DNA from: Parietichytrium sp. I65-24A
Taxonomy: Eukaryota > Sar > Bigyra > Thraustochytrida > Thraustochytriidae
Direction: 5' to 3'
Assembly: GCA_012862575.1 (NCBI GenBank)
Contig: BLSF01000002.1
Span: 868,001 to 932,000 of the forward strand
DNA length: 64,000 bases
The notes under the pieces are model-generated. The model did not search any database. It was not told the origin of the DNA and saw nothing but the letters and a program-made list of their open reading frames with translations. The translations under genes and the position numbers were made by a program. Of the stretch, positions 1-9,715 are shown piece by piece (the stretch's first letter is position 1; every line of letters starts with the position of its first letter).

Positions 1-11
1 CGGTGCTACTC

Positions 12-964
12 AACTACTTGAAGGCTCTACGGTTACAGTCTTTGATGTTTTCTTACGACTACTATCTCCTCCGCAGTTGTAGCTTCACGCAACTGGAGTT
101 AGCTCCTGCGCTAAGCAGTCTTTAACAGTCGTGAAAGTGGCAGGAAGATGAAAGGAGACATACTTACACAAGATTTAGCAAAGTGAAAGGAATTCCGAGT
201 TTTGCAAGTCCACAGAGCGACTTCGGAAATCGCGGGTGGACTGATCAATTCGATTCCTTGGCTGCACGAGACAATCAGTGGACGCGCCAGTCGCGCGCTT
301 CAAAATTCAGAAATTCACAAGTTCAGAAATTCAGGTTTTCGATTTTGAGGACTGTGAAAACCATGAAATGATTGGATCATCGATTCACCGTCCCTCAACG
401 TCTGCGCATAAGGAGGGCTATCCACTTTCGCTGACAGGTGGCCGGTCAGACATGGTCAGACTTGAAAATTTCTCATGCCTCCACTGGCCCTGCAGATCCC
501 ACGATTCCCAGCAGGCCCGAGACATCTTGGTTAACTCAAACGACTTCAGCTGTGTGGCAGGTTGTAGACACCTGTACATCTGTCGGGAAGCATCGCACAG
601 TTTTCGTAATGCCCCGCTCTCCGTCAATCGTTTCTTTCCTCTCTCATTCATTCATTCTTCCTTTCTTTATCTTTTTTTTTCCCCACTCCCTCTCTTTCCC
701 TATCTCTCTCTCTCTCTCAATCCTTTCCAAACTCTGGTTTCCTGTTGGGCTCTGACCTCCAGATGGCCTTCCTCCATTCGTCTCGTCTCGTCTTTGCTTT
801 CATCTTATGCCTAATAAACTGTAAACCACATCACATGCGCTACAACTCTAGTACGGTCGCACTATATGTTTGGGCCAGCCAAACTTTCATCCTGCGGCGA
901 GCGAGCAGCCAGCGGTAAGGTCAGGCATTCTTTCTTCTCCCAATGCTCACAGCATCTCCCAATG
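12..964. repeat. Direct segmental duplication, copy A
   Basis: This block is almost identical to 1593-2520. Differences seen by eye are a 14-bp segment present only here (within about 211-224), a roughly 10-bp difference near 85-100, a few substitutions and T-run length changes. The match starts at about base 12 and stops exactly at the N at 965. The block contains a long pyrimidine-rich tract (about 640-720) and an AATAAA on the + strand at 813-818. The ORFs inside it are short, mirrored between copies and resemble no family I know, so I do not call them genes. The high identity implies a recent duplication or an assembly duplication. Confidence 0.9.
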
Positions 965-965
965 N
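965..965. other. Single ambiguous base (N) at repeat boundary
   Basis: The only undetermined base I noticed in the window lies exactly where copy A stops matching copy B. That placement suggests a contig join or a locally unresolved assembly rather than random base-calling noise. Confidence 0.9.
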
Positions 966-1575
966 AAAAGATGGGAAAAGGGAAGGGCTCCTCAGAGAGC
1001 ATTTTCTTTCTCCTCCCTCTGCAGAAATCGCTTCTTTCGTTGTCTCATATTTCAAGTTTCCTACCCGCAGATCTACCACACAACCACACAGCCAAATTTC
1101 TGCAGGATAAGAGGTGCTAGAGCTGAGAGCCCCTCCCCTAGCGCTAGGGTCAGGGAGGGCAGGCTGTTGGGCCGAGTCGCGCAAATTTGTTTTGGCTGCC
1201 GTCACCATGTGCTTGAAGACGCCACATTGATGAACACATTGAAGAGCACCAAAGCTGACGGTTGCGGCACATGTCTTACCTTCAAGGTTCAAGTCTCGGG
1301 CGAGTCGCCATCAATCGGCTGAACTGAAGCAGTTTTGGAGTTCACACAGCATCACACAGTAAATGAGTCTGTTTCTGTGACCATGTAACTCTCTAGCTAG
1401 GCTCTAGCTAGCTGTTAATGACAGACGCTTACTGGCGTTGTCTAAATCTGAGAAAGTTTTTGCGTTGAGCTGGTTGTGCAAAAACAGCTGTTCTGCAAAA
1501 CGATGAGGAAGTCCAATAAGCAGATTTGGAGTCGTCCGAAGTCCAGGAATCACAGTATCAAAAGCACTACTTACC

Positions 1576-1676
1576 TGACGAGGATCATCAAAACTACTTG
1601 AAGGCTCTACGGTTACAGTCTTTGATGTTTTCTTACGATCTACTATCTCCTCCGCAGCTACAACTGGAGTTAGCTC
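1576..1676 (-). other. Possible internal exon of a spliced minus-strand gene (fragment)
   Basis: On the minus strand an open frame runs from about 1742 to 1404. Inside it, an acceptor-like GCGCAG precedes base 1676 and a strong donor-like CAG|GTAAGT follows base 1576, enclosing a 101-nt open segment. A second GTAAGTATG lies upstream near 1738. The 5' part is also present in copy A of the duplication (about 12-130), where it is altered, while the donor side is unique to this copy. I do not recognise the product. This could be the 5' part of a spliced gene or a decayed remnant. It is weakly supported. Confidence 0.22.
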
Positions 1677-2520
1677 CTGCGCTAAGCAGTCTTTAACAGT
1701 CGTGAAAGTGGCAGGAAGATGAAAGGAGACATACTTACACAAGATTTAGCAAAGTGAAAGGAATTCCGAGTTTTGCAAGTCGGAAATCGCGGGTGGACTG
1801 ATCAATTCGATTCCTTGGCTGCACGAGACAATCAGTGGACGCGCCAGTCGCGCGCTTCAAAATTCAGAAATTCACAAGTTCAGAAATTCAGGTTTTCGAT
1901 TTTGAGGACTGTGAAAACCATGAAATGATTGGATCATCGATTCACCGTCCCTCAACGTCTGCGCATAAGGAGGGCTATCCACTTTCGCTGACAGGTGGCC
2001 GGTCAGACATGGTCAGACTTGAAAATTTCTCATGCCTCCACTGGCCCTGCAGATCCCACGATTCCCAGCAGGCCCGAGACATCTTGGTTAACTCAAACGA
2101 CTTCAGCTGTGTGGCAAGTTGTAGACACCTGTACATCTGTCGGGAAGTATCGCACAGTTTTCGTAATGCCCCGCTCTCCGTCAATCGTTTCTTTCCTCTC
2201 TCATTCATTCATTCTTCCTTTCTTTATCTTTTTTTTCCCCACTCCCTCTCTTTCCCTATCTCTCTCTCTCTCTCAATCCTTTCCAAACTCTGGTTTCCTG
2301 TTGGGCTCTGACCTCCAGATGGCCTTCCTCCATTCGTCTCGTCTCGTCTTTGCTTTCATCTTATGCCTAATAAACTGTAAACCACATCACATGCGCTACA
2401 ACTCTAGTACGGTCGCACTATATGTTTGGGCCAGCCAAACTTTCATCCTGCGGCGAGCGAGCAGCCAGCGGTAAGGTCAGGCTTTCTTTCTTCTCCCAAT
2501 GCTCACAGCATCTCCCAATG
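1593..2520. repeat. Direct segmental duplication, copy B
   Basis: Second copy of the 12-964 block in the same orientation, separated from it by about 630 bp of unique sequence (966-1592). The ends are not TG...CA and I see no target-site duplication, primer-binding site or polymerase ORF, so an LTR element is not supported. The downstream flank (2521 onward) differs from the flank of copy A. Confidence 0.9.
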
Positions 2521-4446
2521 TCTCCCAACGACAGTTCATGCGTGTTCTTCATGATGCGGTCCAGCCTAATGCACACGCTGGGGGCTCGCCAAAAAGCACA
2601 TTCTTCACAGTCAATCAAAATTGATTAAACATTTGAACAAAAAAATTTTGGAGGCGACGCTTTGTCACTGGAGGACCGTGATGGTCGCTAGACACCAGTA
2701 GGCCAGGTCGAAAACCACATTTCGTCGGTGAGACTAGCGGGGCCACTAGAAGGAGGTTGATAGATGTTGCGAGGAGGTCAGTGTTGCAACCCTCTCTACA
2801 CCTCTCTCAGAGCCTTCCCACTTCTCTCTCTTCTCTAGCACACTCAATCAACGACTTAGCCCTGGCTAGCCTTTTGTGTGGGCCTCGTTTCAACTCATCC
2901 TAGCCTAGGGGAGAATTACCAAAAGCAAGCACCTGGCGTCGAATTTGTGTGAAGCAGAGATTGGATACTAGGAGATCCGCAGTTGTTCACATAGTTCGCG
3001 GGAGGAGCCGCTGACCACTGTTGCATGCCTTCCCAGTTCTGAGCAGAATCTCAACCCTGATTAATCACACCACTCTCCAGAAGACCGAGGGTGGCTTGTG
3101 TTAAACTTATTTCTGGATAGTATACCAGGACGTTCTTTTTTTTCAGTTCAGTTTTTATTTTACAATTTTCTTTTTTTTTACAGAATAAAATTTACAAAAT
3201 AACTAGTAAAATGGAAGGGACAGGAATTTGCATACTGGCTGTGAATACAGTTTTCGCGTACTAATACTAATATTTCTGAGCAGTGATCTATCGTCGACTT
3301 CTGGGAGATTTAGACGTTGGGTTGGCCGCACTAAGTGATTAGTCAGTGGCCCACATTCAGTACTGTAGCATAATCGGAGAGAGAGAGGGAGATTGACGTT
3401 GGGAGGAGAGGGAAGGGGTGAATGTGTGTGTTTGCGTGTTTTGAGAGAGAGAGTGGGACTTGGGCCAGAGCAGAATTCAGAAAAGGAATAGAACGCTTTT
3501 AGAACAAATGAGTTGTCTGTCTCTCTACTCAGTACCACTAGTGGTCGAGCACGTTGCGGTCTTTTGTGGCACCTTCGAACTTGGAAAGTGAGGGAATGAA
3601 AAGCAATCAACCGCTTAACCCGCGAATTCACTGTCAGAATAACTAATTCAGGGTTCAGAATTTAAAATGAACTTGAGACTTTCGAAGAACACTGAGTTGC
3701 ATGTGATGAGTTCAGGTTTTCACGACCTGGACTACAAGAGCACCGTCGATGCCAGAAGGGTGGTAAACAGCGAGGTAGGTGCCGTATGATTTACTGACGT
3801 GATGCGAGAGCTCCCAGTGAGTGCCCTCGCGCGCCAGAGCCAAGACTCGGTGAAAGAAAGGAAAGAGATGGTCTATGAAGGTGATAGAGGCCAAGGATAG
3901 ATATTCCATCGGCCAGGACTCACGACAATCCGTTCGGTTCAAGTAGTGCCGCAGTGAAAAATGAGTTTAGGATCGGCAATGGTGAACTCCAACCGCAGCT
4001 GCACGATGCATGATGCGTAATGCGTGGTGCGAAATGCGTACCCAGCGCCCATCATCCATCATCTATAAGGATTGAGGAATGAGGAATGAGGAATGAGGAT
4101 TGCATGCACACATTGCGAAACTTGCAGCCGCTTTCAAGTGCAAGTTGAAATTTGGAATCTGGAATTCTTTTTTCATGTTCAAGTTTCGCTTGGAAAGAAA
4201 ACGGCAGGAAATACAGCTACTTGCTCATGCTAGGGTACTGAGTAGAGTCTGTGCTGTGAGGAATGAGTGAATGAATGAAAGTAATGAAAGCCTGTGAGAC
4301 GATTAGCTTTGCGGTGCCTGCACGGTGATGACCATGATGTGGTGTTGTACAGCGCCTGACATCTGCAGACCGGATCAAAACGGAAGCAACTGAGAGCGCC
4401 CTCTCGCCGTTCTCCCTCACAAGTCCCGTGCTCTTTCTCACCTTTC

Positions 4447-4504
4447 CTCACAGTCCTCACAGTCCTCTCACAATCCTCACAGTCCTCTCACAGTCCTCAC
4501 AGTC
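4447..4504. repeat. CACAGTCCT-type imperfect tandem repeat
   Basis: About six units of CACAGTCCT alternate between 9 and 11 bp because of an extra CT in some units. It lies in spacer sequence, with no coding role seen. Confidence 0.8.
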
Positions 4505-4982
4505 AGCGCATTTTCCCTATTCCCCGCTAGGACCAGCCCATGCAGCTGCCAAGGGCCTATAGTGCTATCTACTCAATTCTGTATATGGGTAATGCTGTGA
4601 ACGGTAGTTTCACTTACGCGAAATCGGTAGTGGTCCGGAGGAGGGAAAGGATGAATCGACAACTGCACTAGGAGTGGATATGGGTGTGCCTGATGGAAAA
4701 ACTCGAGAGAGGGAAGAAGAGGAAGAAAGAGATAGAAGAGATAACTTGAATCGTGAGAGAGAGAGAGGGAGCAAAGTGCAAAAACCAAAAGCGAGGAATC
4801 TCTCACTCATTGTCAGCACAAGAGACACAAGAGACAGCGTTTACATTTCACATTCCAGTAATCAAACTCCGCACTTCCTCACAACTCCTCCTACCTGCCC
4901 TTACCATGCCCCCGACACGCCTGGCCCTACTCGTGAGAGGGACAACACAGTCCTTCTAGCATGAACAGAAGACAAAGCCACT

Positions 4983-5043
4983 CTAGAGAGATAAAGAGAT
5001 AGAGAGATAGAGCGAGAGTGTGAGCGAGAGAGAGAGAGAGAAA
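4983..5043. repeat. GA-rich microsatellite upstream of the gene at 5394
   Basis: A run of GAGATA and GAGA units sits about 350 bp before the start codon on the sense strand. Similar sense-strand GA tracts precede several other genes here (uL11, NOT4-like, bL21, the gene at 48949), so a promoter or leader role is possible. Confidence 0.75.
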
Positions 5044-5393
5044 GAATCACCTCACCAAACATCCAAACAAACATCGCCAGACACTCGTGCAGACACTGTC
5101 AATAATTTGGGCAGAGAGTCCATCGGCGGCTCATAGAAACTGCGCAGTGCAGCAGTGCAGCAGTGCAGCGGTGAGAAGGAGAAGGAGAAGAAGGACGGGA
5201 CCGTGGCAGTCAGTGACCAAGGCTGTCTCACTGTCGTGGCAAACCTGCAAGAGAGAAAGGACCGGAGAAGCCTCGGTGAGCCAATCAACGCACAGACTCA
5301 GACAGACCCGAAAAAGCGCGAGTGGCTCTGTTCGATCGACCGGGCAAGAAAGAAAAGTAAAGTGGGATACGGAAGCAAAAGTAGAGACGGAAG

Positions 5394-6323
5394 ATGAGTG
5401 CTGCAGTGAAACGTGCTCCTCGAAGGAAAGCAGGCGGACACGTGATGGAGCCTCCTGTTCTACCGGGTGACTGGAGAAGCCCAAAACACGATGTGCCGTT
5501 GCGCATGGAGGGCGCCAAGCGCATCTTGAGCATCTTCAAAAAGGGCGCAATCACTAGGGACGAGAAGCGCGAGTACAGGGTCCTGATTGCGTTGGAACAC
5601 CTTTGCTATTACAGTGCACAGACCCGTGAAGAATACGCCGATCCCAGATCTTTCGAAATTCTCCTGCATCGTGTCGCCTCGGAAAAGGCAAAGCGCCGGA
5701 GAGATACTTCTGGAAGCCAAAAACAGGCTGCGTCTTTCCATGACATGCTGCAGTACTACTTGCTGGACACATCTGGCGCTGCAAGACAGCAACAGCTTCA
5801 ACTTCAGCAAAGCCGTCCGCAACCTGGAAATGCCAAAGACCCAATGCCAAAGCCTGGGTCCATCGCAGCTGCGGCTGCATTCATCGCTGCCTCTAACAAT
5901 AAGCGTGTCAACACGCCTCAACACAATCCTCAAACGGAGGGCGAACATGGAGAGAGCGACATAATCATGCAAGTGCCGATGGAGTCCATGGGGGCTCATC
6001 CGTCTATGGCCGTGCAAGAACCCCGTTTACTTAAACAAGAGCGTCCGGTGGTCATGGCGCCTCCGGACTGGTTCAATATGCAATTGCCTTCGCCTGGTTC
6101 TTACTTGCCGGAGCAGCTTTCTCCGCTCTACGAGCGGTCTGCGGCGTACCATCCACAGTCTCAGTCGTTCTTTCCAATGCACCAGGTCGCAGATTCCTCT
6201 CAGATTGCCGATGTCCAGATGCTGAAGCGCAAGCCTTTCAGCGACGACTCGACTTCTCAACCTGACGCATTTAGTATGAAAAAGGTGAGACGCGCTTTCT
6301 CCGAGCAGACACGCGCTGCCTGA
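5394..6323 (+). CDS. Unrecognised Gln/Ala-rich, probably nuclear protein (309 aa)
   Basis: The start is the ATG in AAGATGAGTG and the frame ends at TGA 6321-6323. The N-terminal ~110 residues are charged and look folded, with a basic start (KRAPRRK) and a helical stretch around residues 38-75. The middle has a Gln-rich run (about 130-145) and an Ala-rich run (about 160-170). The C-terminal half is Pro/Ser/Met-rich and apparently disordered, ending with a basic KKVRRAF patch. This layout resembles transcription-associated proteins, but no family is recognised and no DNA-binding motif is visible. It is convergent with the Sfi1-like gene. Confidence 0.75.
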   Translation: MSAAVKRAPRRKAGGHVMEPPVLPGDWRSPKHDVPLRMEGAKRILSIFKKGAITRDEKREYRVLIALEHLCYYSAQTREEYADPRSFEILLHRVASEKAKRRRDTSGSQKQAASFHDMLQYYLLDTSGAARQQQLQLQQSRPQPGNAKDPMPKPGSIAAAAAFIAASNNKRVNTPQHNPQTEGEHGESDIIMQVPMESMGAHPSMAVQEPRLLKQERPVVMAPPDWFNMQLPSPGSYLPEQLSPLYERSAAYHPQSQSFFPMHQVADSSQIADVQMLKRKPFSDDSTSQPDAFSMKKVRRAFSEQTRAA

Positions 6324-6812
6324 CTCCCGGCGGCGCCTAACACACGATCGATGCAAGAGTCTCCTACCGCAAGGCGCCGAGGGGAAAGGGCGGCTCTAAG
6401 CGATACAAGAGAAGGGTAAACAAGGACGCGCACGGGGCTGGAGAGAAGGGAATGTCGTATCAATCGATGTTAACGTCCGATAGAGCGACTCGGTCTTCTC
6501 CTTCGCCTCTTGTGGTCCAAATAAGCTCACTTCTGCATCAAGAACTACTCGGGTATCTACCTTCCTGCGCATGTCACGCACGACCTGGTTTGCAAGCAGT
6601 AGTTTCGCGGCATTGATGTATTTTAAAACCTGTTGGCTTTGCACTATCAGAGTGGACATTTAACTCATTTGCTTGTTGATTCAGGCAAGTTTTGTTGTGA
6701 TCTAGACACGAATACATGTTTCATTTAAAAAATAGCTTAGAATTTTCAATCGCACGATGAGGGTAGTTTGATTTCGCAAAGTTTTACCCCGGTTGATCTC
6801 AAATTTGATTTA
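6324..6812. other. Convergent 3' spacer
   Basis: This 489-bp stretch between two gene ends holds no supported gene. The 87-codon minus ORF within it has no recognisable features. Confidence 0.6.
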
Positions 6813-9161
6813 CTAGTCGCAAATAATCTCCACTGGCCATTCATCTTCGAAAGCTTTCAACGACTGGCAAGTTGTCCACGCCTCAAAGGTTCTCGATAAC
6901 ACACGTTTTCTCCAGTAGTAGTCCGCCAAAATGTTGTATGCGCGTTCCACGCGCTGCCTCGCGACGTTCTCCTTCCAGCGGTCCAAGGCTTGTTGCATCG
7001 AATTGTATCTCCAGAGTCCTAAAGTGGCTTGTTCGTACAACGTCTCCTGGCGCGCAAGTTTGATGGCCCTGAAGCATCTCTTGAGCAGATGCTGCTCCCA
7101 AAATAAGGTCGCTATCATCGAGTTGGCTCGTTTTACTTTCCTGCCAGCGGTGTACATGACCCATTTCTCAAACGAGTCGCGAAACAGCTTCCCAAATCGT
7201 ATGATGTCTGTTGTCGTCAATAGATCCACAAGTACTAATTGCTGTCTCCACTTACAAATAGCGCAGCGGAGACGTGAGAGTCTATAATGTTCAAGCATGA
7301 CGTGCAGTCTGTGCTTCACGTCGCGATGACGGAGGAAATACCGAAACCATCGCTTCCAGGCTCCTGAAATCTTTAATTCCTCCAGACGCAGCTCCAGTTT
7401 GCCCAACTGTACTGCTTGATAAAGTCCACGAAACGCTCTTCGCATAAGCTTCAAAGTGCGATAATCCGCAGCCTCTTGGCATTGCGCCGCGTGTTGCACG
7501 TTTGCTCTCAGTTGCTTCATCACCTCTTTTTGCCTGCGTCGCTTCCATCGCTTCAATGACCTCCCAATTCTTTTGGCAGTGTCTTGCTGACATTTGATGA
7601 CCGACAGCCAGGACATAAAACATCGAGCGAGTACCCGCTCACTTCTGTTCTCCAGAACTGTATAAAAGCCGGTGCGAAGAGCAACGGAAAGCTTCGCGAA
7701 ATCTTTAATTGCGTCAAGTGCAGCCCGGAGTGACCTGGCCCTCAAATACATCATAGCTTTCTCACGGCTGCAAAAAATCACTGTTTGGGCATTCTTGAAG
7801 CGATGCAGCGCCTGGAGAGCATCTTTAAGTCGTTTTATCCGCCAAAATACATCGGCGTTCCTGTTGAGAAGGACTTTCTCTTGTGAGTTATTTTTATTCG
7901 CGGCCAGACGGTGCAGCGTTTTGAGCAAAACACGTCGGCGTGCAAAGTGACTTCTAGCTCGTTTCCTCTTTTGCTCTTGCACATTCACCTTTAGCCACTC
8001 CAGAACAACATGGCCACTGCTTTCATGAAAGCGAGCCATGGCAACGCTATCCATCGCCCCTGCATCCCTGCACCTTGCTACGTTCTCCCGCAACTTATCT
8101 AGGGCACATCGCATTCGCTTGTGCGCACTGTAATAAGTTGCGTAACGCTTCGCAAAGCAGCAATGCGCAGCGGCCCGCCAAGCTAATATGTATTTAAATA
8201 GTACTCTGCGCCGCCAGAAGCTGCGAGCTTGACGCATGTGCAAGTTTTCTGAACAGGTGTCCGAGAAACACTTCCACGCTTTTCGCAGAAGCACCGTGTT
8301 GTAAAATACCGTTGAAATGTCAACAGCTTCCCGGTCGTTTCTGGCTTCCAATAAAACATGCTTCCATGCATCCCATACCTTCCGCAGTACCCTCTCCTGC
8401 GAGTACTCCACGGCGTGATACAGCCTGGTTCTCAAACTTAAATATTGCTTGAGGGTCTCTAATGATGATCGCTTTATTTTCTCGACTCTCCAGATTTCTG
8501 CACGCTCTCGCAAGTTCTCTATCTTTTGGCTCCTTTCTCGCGCTTGGGCGAGTTTGGCCAACGCCTCTCGGGCTAGTCCGCGGCTCCGTCTTTGGCAGCA
8601 CAAGTTTGCAATTTCGTCCCTTGCCCAGCAGATCTTTTTCCTCACCACCGTCCGAATCCGCAAGGTCCTCAGCGCCCGGCGCAGAGCCACCCTCCGCCGG
8701 CCCTCCCACTCAAGGTTCCATCTAAGCGCCGCCATCGCCTCTCGCAATTGCCGTCTGCGCCTCAGCAGGTCCGCCATCGCGCCCATCATCTCCATCTCCC
8801 TGCCCCGCTTCGCCGCCTTCTTCAGCTTCCTCAGCACGCTCTCCTTCTCGCGCCGTTCACGCTCTCCTACGCCCGCATCCAGCACCGCGCCCATCTCCTG
8901 CACCAGCGCCATCGCCATCGCCGTCTCCATCTCCATCTCCCACCCAACTTCTGCGTCGCCCGCGAGAGTCTCCTCGAAACCATCTCCATCTTCGCGCGCG
9001 ACTTGCCAGCGTCCGAGCCCGCGAGATGGAGAGTGCGTTGCGGGGACCGTGGGAGCCGAAGAAGGCAAAGAAGGCAAAGAAGCGCCGGAAACGCGCCAGC
9101 TGGAGAGCGCCGCGCGGATAGAGGAGCGTCGCGCAGCGAGGCGGTCCCTGGCGTTTGCCAT
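6813..9161 (-). CDS. Sfi1-like Trp-repeat (centrin-binding type) protein
   Basis: 782 residues from the ATG at 9161. Most of the protein is an array of basic helical repeats, each with an aliphatic/aromatic core and a Trp roughly every 30-40 residues: AWKHVL, AWKCFSD, FWRRRVLFKYILAW, SWLSVIK, RWKRR, AWKRWFRYF, WRQQLVL, FEKWVMY, LWRYNSM, RWKENV, YYWRKRVL, FEAWTTC. This is the pattern of Sfi1 repeats, where each Trp-containing helix binds one centrin at spindle pole bodies or centrosomes. The N-terminal ~60 residues are Arg/Ala-rich and a Met/Glu/Ala tract (about 75-90) looks disordered. Function is inferred from the repeat pattern only. IQ-type calmodulin binding is an alternative. Confidence 0.7.
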   Translation of the reverse strand: MANARDRLAARRSSIRAALSSWRVSGASLPSLPSSAPTVPATHSPSRGLGRWQVAREDGDGFEETLAGDAEVGWEMEMETAMAMALVQEMGAVLDAGVGERERREKESVLRKLKKAAKRGREMEMMGAMADLLRRRRQLREAMAALRWNLEWEGRRRVALRRALRTLRIRTVVRKKICWARDEIANLCCQRRSRGLAREALAKLAQARERSQKIENLRERAEIWRVEKIKRSSLETLKQYLSLRTRLYHAVEYSQERVLRKVWDAWKHVLLEARNDREAVDISTVFYNTVLLRKAWKCFSDTCSENLHMRQARSFWRRRVLFKYILAWRAAAHCCFAKRYATYYSAHKRMRCALDKLRENVARCRDAGAMDSVAMARFHESSGHVVLEWLKVNVQEQKRKRARSHFARRRVLLKTLHRLAANKNNSQEKVLLNRNADVFWRIKRLKDALQALHRFKNAQTVIFCSREKAMMYLRARSLRAALDAIKDFAKLSVALRTGFYTVLENRSERVLARCFMSWLSVIKCQQDTAKRIGRSLKRWKRRRQKEVMKQLRANVQHAAQCQEAADYRTLKLMRRAFRGLYQAVQLGKLELRLEELKISGAWKRWFRYFLRHRDVKHRLHVMLEHYRLSRLRCAICKWRQQLVLVDLLTTTDIIRFGKLFRDSFEKWVMYTAGRKVKRANSMIATLFWEQHLLKRCFRAIKLARQETLYEQATLGLWRYNSMQQALDRWKENVARQRVERAYNILADYYWRKRVLSRTFEAWTTCQSLKAFEDEWPVEIICD

Positions 9162-9715
9162 TTTGCTTCTGGCGCCTGAGGAGATTCTGCGTGAGCTTCA
9201 AGATGTCGCAAGACAGCAGCAGACTTAGCGCCGCTCACACATCACAGATGCCCGGCGGCGACCACGTGGACCGCGCTGCTGAGTGACAAAGCCGCTCACC
9301 TGCACACTGCACACTGCAGATCAGCAGATCGTCAGAGATGCGGAGATGCAGAGGATGCGGCAATGCGGAACAGAGAGTGGTCCTGCGTGCGAGGCAGGCC
9401 CGATGTTTCTCCGAGGCTCTGGGGTCGAGTCTTTGTCAGGAAGTCAGGAAGTTTCCAACGGCGTTGCGCGCAAGGCGGGATATTGCGGGGAGGGAAACGC
9501 GCTCCAGATGCTGTGGGGAAAAAAACAAAGTTGCCAGCGTTTGGAGTAGTGTAGGGTACACGTACGACTGCTCCGGTCAGTTTTGACAGTGAGTTGTTAA
9601 ATTGTTTGTTGCCTGTACACATACACAGACGATGGCGAGTTGAAATTAATGCCAAATTCCGGCGAAAGGGACGAGGTCTATAGGTCATGCCGACTGCTTT
9701 CGATTTGCTTATTAA
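9162..9715. other. Spacer upstream of the Sfi1-like gene
   Basis: 554 bp holding the 5' region of the Sfi1-like gene and the 3' end of the DENN gene. It contains a 7-bp TGCACAC-type tandem near 9300 and a TGACAGTGA word at 9584-9592. No supported gene is present. Confidence 0.6.

Larger units (their letters stand above)
2521..5393. other. Gene-free spacer with low-complexity tracts
   Basis: No convincing coding region is seen. The stretch holds T-rich runs (about 3133-3186), a 7-bp GAGGAAT tandem (about 4073-4100), a CACAGTCCT-type tandem (4447-4504), a TCACTGTCA word (3628-3636) and purine-rich tracts leading into the gene at 5394 (about 4690-4770 and 4983-5043). The 142-codon minus ORF at 3203-3631 is compositionally poor and is not called. 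Confidence 0.6.

Noticed and set aside
278-814. 178-codon ORF repeated at 1835
   Set aside because: Its length comes from a pyrimidine-rich tract, overlapping frames are equally open in both copies, and no protein-like composition is seen.
12-2520. LTR retrotransposon with two ~0.95 kb LTRs
   Set aside because: The repeats have no TG...CA ends, target-site duplication or primer-binding site, and the 0.6 kb between them encodes no retroelement protein.
3203-3631. 142-codon minus ORF
   Set aside because: It derives from GA/CT-rich low-complexity sequence and has no recognisable domain.
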